Shown here one piece after another: positions 8,153-15,748 of a DNA stretch of 64,000 nt; the first letter of the stretch is position 1, and the number at the start of each line of letters is the position of its first letter. Below the pieces are notes generated by a model, which saw only the letters and a list, made by a program, of their open reading frames with translations, ran no database searches and had not been told where the DNA came from. Origin of the DNA: Alphaproteobacteria bacterium (GTDB lineage Bacteria > Pseudomonadota > Alphaproteobacteria > Caulobacterales > Aquidulcibacteraceae); contig WGNI01000002.1 of NCBI GenBank assembly GCA_016124655.1, positions 1 to 64,000 of the forward strand, in the 5' to 3' direction. The translations under genes and the position numbers were made by a program.

Positions 8153-9158
8153 ACGCGCGAGCCCTGCGGATCTCGCCGCATGCCGCGCGATGATCCGTAC
8201 GGGGTCGAAGTCATTTTATCTCGCCTCGCTGTTGTTGCCGGATCGCGTGCGTACCGGGGCGTATGCGCTTTACGCGTTTTGTCGTCTGTCGGACGATAGC
8301 GTCGATGAAGCACGGGGCGGGGCGCGCGCGGTGGATGCGCTCAGCGCGCGGCTTGATCGCGTGTTCGCCGATGCCCGGCTGGACGGCGCGGTGGATCGTG
8401 CGCTCGCTGATGCGGTGGAAGACTATGCGATCCCACGCGTATTCTTCGATGCGCTGCTGGAAGGCTTGGCGTGGGACGCGGCCGGCCGGCGCTACGAAAC
8501 CATTGAAGAGGTTTTCGACTATGCTGCACGCGTGGCGGGCGCGGTGGGCGCCATGATGGTGGCGCTGATGGGCGCGCGTGCGCCGCATCTGGTCGCGCGT
8601 GCGTGCGATCTCGGCGTCGCGATGCAATTGACCAATATTGCGCGCGACGTGGGCGAGGACGCGCGCGCGGGGCGCGTCTATCTGCCGTTGTCGTGGCTGG
8701 ACGCATCAGGCGTTGATGTTGAGGCGTGGCTTGCACGGCCTGCATTCAATGCCGCAATCGAGTCCGTTGTGCGGCGGCTGCTGGCGGAGGCCGACGCCTT
8801 GTATGTTCGCGCGGATGCAGGGATTGCCGCGTTGCCGTCGGCGTTTCGGCCCGCAATCGGAGCGGCGCGGCTCCTCTATGCCGAGATTGGCGCGGAAGCG
8901 TTGCGGATGGGCGCAAACACGGTCGATCGACGTGCTGTCGTGGCGTTGTCGCGCAAGACGGCGCTGGTGGGTCGCGCGCTGGCGACGCGAGACCGGCCCG
9001 GGCAAGAGACTTTGTTTGCGCCGCCGCTGCGGGCGACGGCCTATCTGGTAGACGCCATGCAGAGCGCGGCTCAGCCTGCGCTAGCTGCGTGTGACGGGTG
9101 GCCGTGGGCGCTGAGCTTGTTTGCCGCGCTCGAAGACCGGCCGCGTTACGTGGTGTGA
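8127..9158 (+). CDS. crtB: Phytoene synthase CrtB
   Basis: Squalene/phytoene synthase family protein of 343 residues that condenses two geranylgeranyl diphosphates to phytoene. The two aspartate-rich motifs that bind the Mg-diphosphates are visible: FCRLSDDSVDE, and NIARDVGEDA followed by GRVYLP. Its start lies inside the end of crtI, and its product is the CrtI substrate. It is followed after 9 bases by a small membrane protein gene, and then by crtC on the opposite strand. Confidence 0.95.
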   Translation: MPARLPHPERASPADLAACRAMIRTGSKSFYLASLLLPDRVRTGAYALYAFCRLSDDSVDEARGGARAVDALSARLDRVFADARLDGAVDRALADAVEDYAIPRVFFDALLEGLAWDAAGRRYETIEEVFDYAARVAGAVGAMMVALMGARAPHLVARACDLGVAMQLTNIARDVGEDARAGRVYLPLSWLDASGVDVEAWLARPAFNAAIESVVRRLLAEADALYVRADAGIAALPSAFRPAIGAARLLYAEIGAEALRMGANTVDRRAVVALSRKTALVGRALATRDRPGQETLFAPPLRATAYLVDAMQSAAQPALAACDGWPWALSLFAALEDRPRYVV

Positions 9159-9167
9159 GCGATCGCC

Positions 9168-9353
9168 ATGAACTCCAATGTTCTCTTCATTCTGGAACTG
9201 ATCATCTTCAACGGCGCGGTGCTGGCCTGGGCGACGTATGAGTTTCTGTCGGTGCGGCGTTCGCGCAAAAAAACAGAGTCAGCTGCGGGCGAGGCGGGGC
9301 ATGCGGAAGGGCAGCATGCAGCGGACGATGGGGCTGGCGAACCGCGTCAATGA
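9168..9353 (+). CDS. Small single-span membrane protein downstream of crtB
   Basis: A 61-residue protein: the first 25 residues form one hydrophobic segment (VLFILELIIFNGAVLAWATY), then comes a basic stop-transfer stretch (RRSRKK) and a polar His/Glu/Gly-rich tail. It sits 9 bases after crtB on the same strand, which suggests it is translated as part of the bchIDO-crtIB unit. Its last 75 bases overlap the 3' end of crtC on the opposite strand. I do not recognise a named family. A real gene is likely because the membrane topology is coherent and the ATG is well placed. Confidence 0.65.
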   Translation: MNSNVLFILELIIFNGAVLAWATYEFLSVRRSRKKTESAAGEAGHAEGQHAADDGAGEPRQ

Positions 9354-10202
9354 CAGCGTCTCGTGCACGTGCTCTGCGGGCGCGCCATTGAGCGGCGCGG
9401 AAAAGCTGCACCGCGCGTAGAAGGGCGCATCCTCCATCGTCTTGATGTTTGTCGGCGCAGCATCGGCGCGCGCCGTGCGCTGCAGGCGCCAGGACGTGGT
9501 CGGCAAAGGATGTTCAGGGGCGCAATCGATCGCGTGCGCGCGGCCGCTTTCGTCAAACCGCAGCGCTATATGCCGCTCTTCTCCGTTTCGCGGCGCAGTG
9601 TCGTAGAACACTGTCGCCTGGTCTGGCTGATGCGCGCGGGACCATGTCCAGGCCTGAAACGCGCGCTCCAGCGGCTCGATTCCGGCATTGCTGTCGACAT
9701 AGGCGTGGCCGCTCCAGGTCATCAGCGGAGAAGAGAACTCCGCCTCGATGCGCGCGCGCGGCGCGAGCGGGCGCCAGACATGGCGATGACTGTCATCCAG
9801 AGGAAAGACCTGATCGGCGAAACTTGACGTGCGCACGATGATCCGTCCGCGCACCGGGTAGGGAATGGGCGCAGCGGTCTCGTCGATGTCGATGGTCAGC
9901 GTGTCGTTGCGCCAGTGCACGGCGCTGCGCGCGATCTGGAACGAATGTGTTGTGCGTGCGCAGTCGCGGCGGCCGCGCTCGGTCATGGTCCAGCGCGATT
10001 GCGCGCCATAAAGCGCGACATTGAGCGCGCAATGATTGTCGGGTTCGCGCCAATTCGACCAAGCATAGTACGGCGAAAACACGCTGCCGATGAAAGCGAT
10101 GATGGTCAGGCCGCGCTGCCCGTCGTCGCTGAGCGCGTCGATGTACCACCAGCGATAGCCGCCCTGCGGGACGGGCGCGCTGAAGTCAAATGGCGCAGCG
10201 CT
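9279..10202 (-). CDS. crtC: Hydroxyneurosporene synthase (carotenoid 1,2-hydratase) CrtC, start not identifiable
   Basis: CrtC adds water across the 1,2 double bond of acyclic carotenoids in the spirilloxanthin/spheroidene pathway. The family core is clear: GGYRWWYIDALSDDGQRGL, IIAFIGSVFSPYYAW, ALNVALYG, and PLMTWSGHAYVDSNAG with FQAWTWSRA near the end. No ATG, GTG or TTG exists in this frame near the expected amino terminus (about 10185-10300). The frame stays open far upstream inside crtD, in the -1 register, and the nearest in-frame ATG is at 10472. The upstream limit given here is approximate. Possible explanations are a non-canonical start, a -1 frameshift from crtD, or an indel. Confidence 0.85.
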   Translation of the reverse strand, partial: SAAPFDFSAPVPQGGYRWWYIDALSDDGQRGLTIIAFIGSVFSPYYAWSNWREPDNHCALNVALYGAQSRWTMTERGRRDCARTTHSFQIARSAVHWRNDTLTIDIDETAAPIPYPVRGRIIVRTSSFADQVFPLDDSHRHVWRPLAPRARIEAEFSSPLMTWSGHAYVDSNAGIEPLERAFQAWTWSRAHQPDQATVFYDTAPRNGEERHIALRFDESGRAHAIDCAPEHPLPTTSWRLQRTARADAAPTNIKTMEDAPFYARCSFSAPLNGAPAEHVHETLSLTRFASPIVRCMLPFRMPRLARS

Positions 10203-11656
10203 GAAGAGGCCGCTTGCATCCCCGAGAGCGCCGCCATCGGGACTCCCGGACCGGGGTGCACGCTCCCGCCCGCCAGGAACAGGCCCCGGATCGGCGTCGT
10301 CGCGCTCGGCCGCAGAAATGTCGACAGCCAGCCGTGGCTCGCCCGGCCGTAGAGCGCGCCGCCGGTCGCTGGATAGAGGCGATGAAAGTCCGCCGGCGTG
10401 GTCTGCGCTGGTGGCGCCAGCGGCGTCAGGGACAGGCCGAATTGCGTCAGCCGATCGGTCATCATCTCGCATGCGTTGGTCTCGCTTGGGAATGTCGGGT
10501 CGTCGCCGCGCGCGGGCGCATTGGCGAGGACGAAGATGCGTTCCGCATCGTGTGCGGAATGCGCGTCGGTTTGATCTTGCGCGCAGACATAAAGCGTCGG
10601 CGCATGAGGCGCGGCGCGACGCGTGAAGAGCGCATCGAACTCGGCCTTGTAATCGCTGGAAAAGAACACGTTGTGGCGAAGCAGCGGAAATCCGCGGGCT
10701 TGCGCCGCAAAGGCGAGCGTGACGGCGGACAAAGAGCGCGCGTTTCGCGGCGCCGGCGCCGTTGCGCGGCGCACATGTGTTCCGAACGCGCCGTCCGCGA
10801 GCGCCTGTGCGTCGGCGTTGCAAACCACGGCGTCGCACAAGATCCGTTCTCCGGATGCGCACACAATGCCGGTCGCGGCGCCGCCCTCCACCAGAATTTG
10901 CGACACGGCGCATCCGTAGCGCACGCGCGCGCCCCTTGCTTCGGCGAGATCGGCCAGCGCATGGGCAAGCGCGTGCATGCCGCCGCGCACGCCCCACACG
11001 CCTTGGAGTTCTGCGTAGGTCACGAGCATGAGCGTCGCGGGCGCCGCAAACGGGGAGGAGCCGCAATAGGTTGCGTAGCGGCCGAACAATTGGCGCAGAC
11101 GCGGATCGCGAAAACGGTTGCTCAGCGCGCTCCACAGCGTGTCGAACGGCCGGATGGCGAAGAGCGCGTCGAGATGCGCCAAGCCGATGCGCCGCGCCAG
11201 CGTGAGCGGATTGGGTTTCGATGCCGTGAGGAACGGGGCTTTCAAAGTGTCGAAGATGCGCTGGCCCTCCGCGCAAAAGGCGCGAAAAGCCTGCGCTTCC
11301 TCTGGGCCAGCAAGGGCGCCGATCGCATCGGTGGAGGCGTCCAGATCCGCGAAGAGGTCCAAAGCGGCGCCGTCGGGCCAGGCGTGGCGGGCGAGAACCG
11401 ACAAGGGCTCCAGCGCGACCGCGTCATCGAGGCGCGCGCCGACGCTGTCAAACAGGGCATCGAAGGCCCAGCGCATGGTCAGCACCGTGGGGCCGCAATC
11501 GATCGGACCCAAGGGGCTCTCGGCGACCCGCATTTTCCCGCCCGGCGCTGCGGCGGCCTCCAGCACGGCGACCTCGCAGCCGGCATGGGCGAGCTGGGCC
11601 GCCGCGGCCAGACCGCCGACGCCTGCGCCAATGATGGCCACCCTTCGCGTGCGCAT
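10106..11656 (-). CDS. crtD: Methoxyneurosporene dehydrogenase CrtD (carotenoid 3,4-desaturase)
   Basis: FAD-dependent desaturase of the CrtI family, which introduces the 3,4 double bond after hydration by CrtC. It has 516 residues. The amino-terminal Rossmann motif is VAIIGAGVGGLAAAAQLAHAG, then VLEAAAAPGGKMR; the carboxyl signature GLFLAGGSVHPGPGVPMAAL is complete. The last ~25 residues after LRHLTSA look non-conserved and are read over crtC sequence in another frame, so the natural end may be earlier. It is divergent from crtE, with a perfect PpsR-type operator between them. Confidence 0.92.
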   Translation of the reverse strand: MRTRRVAIIGAGVGGLAAAAQLAHAGCEVAVLEAAAAPGGKMRVAESPLGPIDCGPTVLTMRWAFDALFDSVGARLDDAVALEPLSVLARHAWPDGAALDLFADLDASTDAIGALAGPEEAQAFRAFCAEGQRIFDTLKAPFLTASKPNPLTLARRIGLAHLDALFAIRPFDTLWSALSNRFRDPRLRQLFGRYATYCGSSPFAAPATLMLVTYAELQGVWGVRGGMHALAHALADLAEARGARVRYGCAVSQILVEGGAATGIVCASGERILCDAVVCNADAQALADGAFGTHVRRATAPAPRNARSLSAVTLAFAAQARGFPLLRHNVFFSSDYKAEFDALFTRRAAPHAPTLYVCAQDQTDAHSAHDAERIFVLANAPARGDDPTFPSETNACEMMTDRLTQFGLSLTPLAPPAQTTPADFHRLYPATGGALYGRASHGWLSTFLRPSATTPIRGLFLAGGSVHPGPGVPMAALSGMQAASSALRHLTSARPSRRAAIAGGTSTRSATTGSAA

Positions 11657-11697
11657 GGCGGGATCGTATCATGATGATTGACTTGGACGCCAGAAAG

Positions 11698-11715
11698 TGT
11701 CCACGTTACATGACA
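11698..11715. promoter_or_regulatory. PpsR/CrtJ operator between crtD and crtE
   Basis: TGT-N12-ACA with extended symmetry: AGTGT on the left and ACACT on the right around a 12-base core. It lies in the 87-base divergent region between crtD (leftward) and crtE (rightward), 29 bases before the crtE ATG. The TGT-N12-ACA palindrome is the established target of PpsR/CrtJ, and ppsR is present at 39149. A TTGACT element at 11678 could be the crtE -35, which would place the operator over the promoter. Confidence 0.8.
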
Positions 11716-11743
11716 CTCGCCCGGATTTCCGCGGGAGGCCGTC

Positions 11744-12613
11744 ATGATTCTAGCGCAGCGCGTGGAACGCGCGCTTGAGACCGCGCTCATCAAGCCGTGT
11801 GGACCCAGCGCGCCGCCGCTGCTTTCTGCTGCGCTGCGGCATGCGGTGTTTCCCGGCGGCGCGCGGGTGCGGCCGATGTTGAGCCTGGCCGTGGCGCATG
11901 CCTGTGGCGATGACGCGCCTGATTTGGCGGACGGCGCGGCGGCGGCGATCGAATTGCTGCATTGTGCGTCGCTGGCGCACGACGATCTGCCTTGCTTTGA
12001 CGACGCGGACACGCGCCGCGGACGCCCATCGGTGCATGCCGCGTTCGGGGAGCCTGTCGCGGTGCTGGCGGGCGACGCCTTGATCGTGCTTGCGTTCGAA
12101 CGGCTTGCAGAAACCTGCGCCGGCCATCCAGCGCGATTGGCGGCGCTGTTGCGCATCGTTGCGCAAGGCGTCGGCGCGCCTGGCGGCATTGTCGCGGGGC
12201 AGGCGTGGGAGAGCGAGCCGCGGGTGGCGGTTGATCTTTATCATCGCGCGAAAACCGGCGCGTTGTTCGTGGCGGCGACGATGGCGGGCGCTGCAGCCGC
12301 TGGCGCCGATCCCAATCCCTGGCGCGCGCTGGGCGAAACGCTGGGCGAGGCGTACCAGGTCGCGGATGATCTGCTCGATGCGGTCGCGGCGGCGGATGCG
12401 TGCGACAAGCCCGTCGGGCAAGATGTGGCGTGCGCGCGGCCGAGCGCAGTCGCCGATCTCGGCGTGGACGGCGCGCTTGACCGCCTGCAAGGGCTGGTCG
12501 GCAAGGCGATGGATGCGGTCCCGCCGTGCGAGAGCCGGCAAAGCATGCGCGAGCTCGTGCGCGCCACCGCCATGCGGCTTGCGCCGAAAGCTCTCGCGCG
12601 CAGCGCTGCTTGA
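11744..12613 (+). CDS. crtE: Geranylgeranyl diphosphate synthase CrtE
   Basis: Trans-prenyltransferase of 289 residues that makes C20 GGPP for carotenoids and for the bacteriochlorophyll tail. The first aspartate-rich motif is HDDLPCFDDADTRRGRP, near residue 85. The second is YQVADDLLD, with DKPVGQD following. It starts at ATG 11744, behind the divergent crtD/crtE operator. Its TGA overlaps a TTG at 12610 that I take as the crtF start, suggesting coupling into crtF and then bchCXYZ-puf. Confidence 0.94.
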   Translation: MILAQRVERALETALIKPCGPSAPPLLSAALRHAVFPGGARVRPMLSLAVAHACGDDAPDLADGAAAAIELLHCASLAHDDLPCFDDADTRRGRPSVHAAFGEPVAVLAGDALIVLAFERLAETCAGHPARLAALLRIVAQGVGAPGGIVAGQAWESEPRVAVDLYHRAKTGALFVAATMAGAAAAGADPNPWRALGETLGEAYQVADDLLDAVAAADACDKPVGQDVACARPSAVADLGVDGALDRLQGLVGKAMDAVPPCESRQSMRELVRATAMRLAPKALARSAA

Positions 12614-13716
12614 ACGGGGCGTCGGCGCTGCGGGCGCGTTGGGTTGCGTGGCGCAATGCGCGGCTGCGCAATCCGCGGTTCCAACGATTCGCGCTTGATT
12701 TTCCGCTTACGCGCCGCATCGCAAAAGCGCGCGCCGCAGCGCTTTTTGATGTGGTTGCGGGGTTCGTCTATTCGCAGGCCCTGGCCGCAACGGTGCGCCT
12801 TGGCGTGCTGGAGACGCTCGCGGAGAAGCCCGCGTCGCTGGACTCTTTGGCGCGCGGCGCAAGCATCTCCGCCGCCTCCATGGCGCGATTGATGACTGCC
12901 GCGCAGGCGCTGCAGCTGGTCGAAACCTTAGGCAAAGACGAGTTCGCGTTGGGGCCGCAGGGGGCCGCGCTCCTGGGACAGCCAGGCTTGCGGGACATGA
13001 TCGCGCATCACGATCGGCTGTACAAAGATCTCGAAGATCCGGTCGCGCTGCTGCGCGCGGGGCGCGGCGATGCGCTCGGCGCCTATTGGCCTTACGCCAA
13101 CGCCGAGGGCGCCGCGGATGCCCGTTCGGTTGCGGCGTATTCTGCGCTGATGGCGGCGACGCAGCCGGCGGTCGCGGCAGACATTCTGCACGCGTATCCG
13201 ATGGCCCGGCACCGGAATGTGATGGATGTCGGCGGCGGCGAGGGGGCATTTCTCAGCGCCGTCGGCGTGCGCTGGCCGCACCTGACGCTGACCTTGTTCG
13301 ACCTTCCTGCGGTGGTCGACCGCGCGCGCGACCGTATGGCTCCGCTTGGGTCGCGCGCGCATTTTATGGAGGGCGATTTTCTGACTGAGGCGCTTCCGGA
13401 AGGGGCGGACCTAATCTCGTTCGTGCGCGTGCTGCACGATCACGACGAAAACGGGGTGCGGACATTGCTCGCTTCGGCGCACGCCGCCTTGCCGCGCGGC
13501 GGACGCGTGCTGATCGCCGAGCCGATGTCGCACGCGCCGAAGCCTGACCCCGTCTGCGACGCATACTTTTCGTTTTACTTCCTGGCGATGGGCCGGGGGC
13601 GCTGCCGCACACCGGAAACCTACCGAAACGCGCTCCGCGAAGCCGGGTTTTCGAAGGTCTTCATGTTGCGCATGCGAACGCCGGCCCTGCTGCGCGCGAT
13701 TGTCGGGGAAGTTTGA
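12610..13716 (+). CDS. crtF: Hydroxyneurosporene O-methyltransferase CrtF
   Basis: SAM-dependent O-methyltransferase that methylates the tertiary hydroxyl of acyclic carotenoids. About 368 residues from a TTG start that overlaps the crtE stop (TTGA); an upstream in-frame ATG lies inside crtE and would add 28 residues of crtE-shadow sequence. An amino-terminal winged-helix dimerisation region (FVYSQALAATVRLGVLETL) precedes the SAM-binding motif NVMDVGGGEGAFLSAVG and the post-motif LIAEPMSHAPK. The FPLTRRIAKARAAALFD segment just after the start is typical of CrtF. bchC follows with its own operator. Confidence 0.92.
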   Translation: MNGASALRARWVAWRNARLRNPRFQRFALDFPLTRRIAKARAAALFDVVAGFVYSQALAATVRLGVLETLAEKPASLDSLARGASISAASMARLMTAAQALQLVETLGKDEFALGPQGAALLGQPGLRDMIAHHDRLYKDLEDPVALLRAGRGDALGAYWPYANAEGAADARSVAAYSALMAATQPAVAADILHAYPMARHRNVMDVGGGEGAFLSAVGVRWPHLTLTLFDLPAVVDRARDRMAPLGSRAHFMEGDFLTEALPEGADLISFVRVLHDHDENGVRTLLASAHAALPRGGRVLIAEPMSHAPKPDPVCDAYFSFYFLAMGRGRCRTPETYRNALREAGFSKVFMLRMRTPALLRAIVGEV

Positions 13717-13761
13717 CCTCGCTTCGCGAATTACGCGTACAGAATGATTGACAGCATAGAC

Positions 13762-13779
13762 TGTCTAGTTAAGCTGACA
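13762..13779. promoter_or_regulatory. PpsR/CrtJ operator upstream of bchC
   Basis: CTGT, a 12-base core, then ACAC: TGT at 13762-13764 and ACA at 13777-13779. It sits in the 105-base gap between crtF and bchC, 42 bases before the bchC ATG. A TTGACA at 13748-13753 could be a -35 element. In Rhodobacter the bchC promoter is a classical CrtJ/PpsR target, so this placement agrees with established knowledge. Repression here would also reach bchXYZ and perhaps puf. Confidence 0.8.
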
Positions 13780-13821
13780 CATTGCCGCCGTATTGGGCGG
13801 TTGGGCGGGCGGAGCGTCAGG

Positions 13822-14757
13822 ATGGACACCATCGCCGTTGTCTTTGAGGGTCCCGAGCGGTTGGCCTTGCGCTCGCTCGACCTCGCCTCCGTGGCGGACG
13901 ACGACGTGGTGGTGGACGTGGAGTTCAGCGGCATCAGCACGGGCACGGAGCGCCTGTTCTGGACTGGCCGCATGCCGCCCTTCCCGGGCATGGGCTATCC
14001 GCTGGTGCCTGGCTACGAATCCGTTGGGCGTGTGGTCGCAACGGGATCTGGGGCTACCGATCGTCTCGGCGAGTACGTGTTTGTGCCCGGGGCGACGTGT
14101 TTCACCAACGCCCGCGGGCTCTTCGGCGGCGCTGCGCACCGGCTGATCGCGCCGAGCGCGCGGGTGATGCGCATCCAAGAACGTCTTGGCGCGCGCGGCG
14201 TGCTGCTGGCGCTGGCGGCGACAGCGCATCACGCGATCGCCGGGGGCGCATTGCCGGATTTGATCATTGGCCACGGCGCGTTGGGCCGGTTGCTGGCGCG
14301 GATCGCGCTGGCCCTCGATGCGCCGCCGCCGACCGTGTGGGAGCGCGATCCAGGACGGCGCGCGGAGGGCCTTGGCTACAAGGTCATCGATCCCGCCGAC
14401 GACGAGCGCAAAGATTATCGCGCGATCTACGACGCCAGCGGCGATTCCGACATTCTCGACACGCTGGTCGGGCGGCTTGAACGCGGCGGCGAGATCACGC
14501 TTGCGGGCTTCTACCAGGAGCGCCTGTCGTTTGCATTTCCGCCCAGCTTCATGCGCGAAGCGCGGTTCCGCGTGGCGGCGGAATGGCGGCCTGATGATTT
14601 GCGCATGACGCAAGCTTTGATGCGCGTCGGGCGGCTGACGCTGGATTCCCTCATCACGCACGAATGCTCGGCCGAAGAGGCCGCCGACGCGTACGCGACC
14701 GCATTCACTGACAGCGCCTGCCTCAAGATGGTGCTGGACTGGAGACATCACGCATGA
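13822..14757 (+). CDS. bchC: 3-hydroxyethyl bacteriochlorophyllide a dehydrogenase BchC
   Basis: Medium-chain dehydrogenase-like enzyme of 311 residues that oxidises the C3 hydroxyethyl group to acetyl. Visible features are EFSGISTGTERLFWTGRMP, YPLVPGYESVGRV and a nucleotide-binding segment (LIIGHGALGRLLARIAL). I chose ATG 13822 (MDTIAVVFEGPERLALRS), preceded by cgtcagg; a longer frame opens at 13744, inside the operator. Its stop overlaps the bchX ATG (ATGA), so bchC-bchX are coupled. Confidence 0.94.
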   Translation: MDTIAVVFEGPERLALRSLDLASVADDDVVVDVEFSGISTGTERLFWTGRMPPFPGMGYPLVPGYESVGRVVATGSGATDRLGEYVFVPGATCFTNARGLFGGAAHRLIAPSARVMRIQERLGARGVLLALAATAHHAIAGGALPDLIIGHGALGRLLARIALALDAPPPTVWERDPGRRAEGLGYKVIDPADDERKDYRAIYDASGDSDILDTLVGRLERGGEITLAGFYQERLSFAFPPSFMREARFRVAAEWRPDDLRMTQALMRVGRLTLDSLITHECSAEEAADAYATAFTDSACLKMVLDWRHHA

Positions 14758-15743
14758 GCGTCAATCTCATCACTCAGCCGCATCTGCGCGAAGAGGCGGC
14801 GATCGAGCCCGATCCTCCGAATGAAGCGCTGCCCACCAAGGACACGCAGATCATCGCGATCTACGGCAAAGGCGGCAGCGGCAAGAGCTTTGCGCTGGCG
14901 AACCTGAGCTACATGATGGCGCAGCAGGGCAAGCGGGTGCTGCTGATCGGGTGCGATCCGAAGTCCGATACGACCTCGCTGCTGTTTGCCGGGAAGTCGT
15001 GCCCGACCATCATCGAAACCTCTTCGAAGAAGAAGCTCGCAGGCGAAGAAGTGCGCATCGAAGATGTGTGCTTCACGCGTGACGGCGTCTTCGCCATGGA
15101 GCTCGGCGGGCCGGAAGTGGGCCGCGGATGCGGCGGGCGCGGCATCATTCATGGCTTTGAGCTTTTGGAGAAGCTCGGCTTCCATGATTGGGATTTCGAC
15201 TACGTGCTCCTGGACTTTCTGGGCGACGTGGTGTGCGGGGGCTTTGGCCTGCCGATCGCGCGCGACATGTGCCAGAAGGTTATCGTCGTCGGCTCGAACG
15301 ATCTGCAATCGCTTTACGTCGCCAACAATGTTTGCTCGGCGGTCGAATATTTCCGCAAGCTCGGCGGCAATGTCGGCGTGGCCGGCATGCTGATCAACAA
15401 GGATGACGGAACAGGCGAAGCGCACGCCTTCGCGGAAGCCGTCGGCATACCGGTTCTGGCGGCCATTCCCGCTGATGAAGACATTCGCCGCAAGTCCGCG
15501 AACTATCAGATCGTGGGCTTGCCGGGCGAGCGGTGGGGGCCGCTGTTTGAGAATCTTGCGGAGAACGTCGCAACTGCGCCGCCGATGCGGCCCAAGCCGC
15601 TGACGCAAGATGGCTTGCTTGGGCTGTTCAAGCCCGACCAGGTCGGCGGAGACGTGGTGTTGCGGCCTGCGTCGCAGGACGACATGCGCGGCGCGCACTT
15701 CGCGCACAAGCCGTCCCTCGAAGTCGTGTACGACGCGGTGTAG
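14754..15743 (+). CDS. bchX: Chlorophyllide a reductase iron protein BchX
   Basis: NifH/BchL-like ATPase of chlorophyllide a reductase (COR), which transfers electrons to BchYZ for reduction of ring B. 329 residues. The P-loop is YGKGGSGKS, near residue 42. The two cysteine segments for the bridging 4Fe-4S cluster are GRGCGGRG and GDVVCGGFG. It starts four bases inside bchC and is followed after 5 bases by bchY. Confidence 0.96.
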   Translation: MSVNLITQPHLREEAAIEPDPPNEALPTKDTQIIAIYGKGGSGKSFALANLSYMMAQQGKRVLLIGCDPKSDTTSLLFAGKSCPTIIETSSKKKLAGEEVRIEDVCFTRDGVFAMELGGPEVGRGCGGRGIIHGFELLEKLGFHDWDFDYVLLDFLGDVVCGGFGLPIARDMCQKVIVVGSNDLQSLYVANNVCSAVEYFRKLGGNVGVAGMLINKDDGTGEAHAFAEAVGIPVLAAIPADEDIRRKSANYQIVGLPGERWGPLFENLAENVATAPPMRPKPLTQDGLLGLFKPDQVGGDVVLRPASQDDMRGAHFAHKPSLEVVYDAV

Positions 15744-15748
15744 AGCGG

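Noticed and set aside
9354-11276. Long open frames on both strands across crtC and crtD
   Set aside because: The + strand frames lack motifs and mirror GC-rich codon structure; the minus strand extension of crtC upstream of about 10202 is crtD read in another frame.
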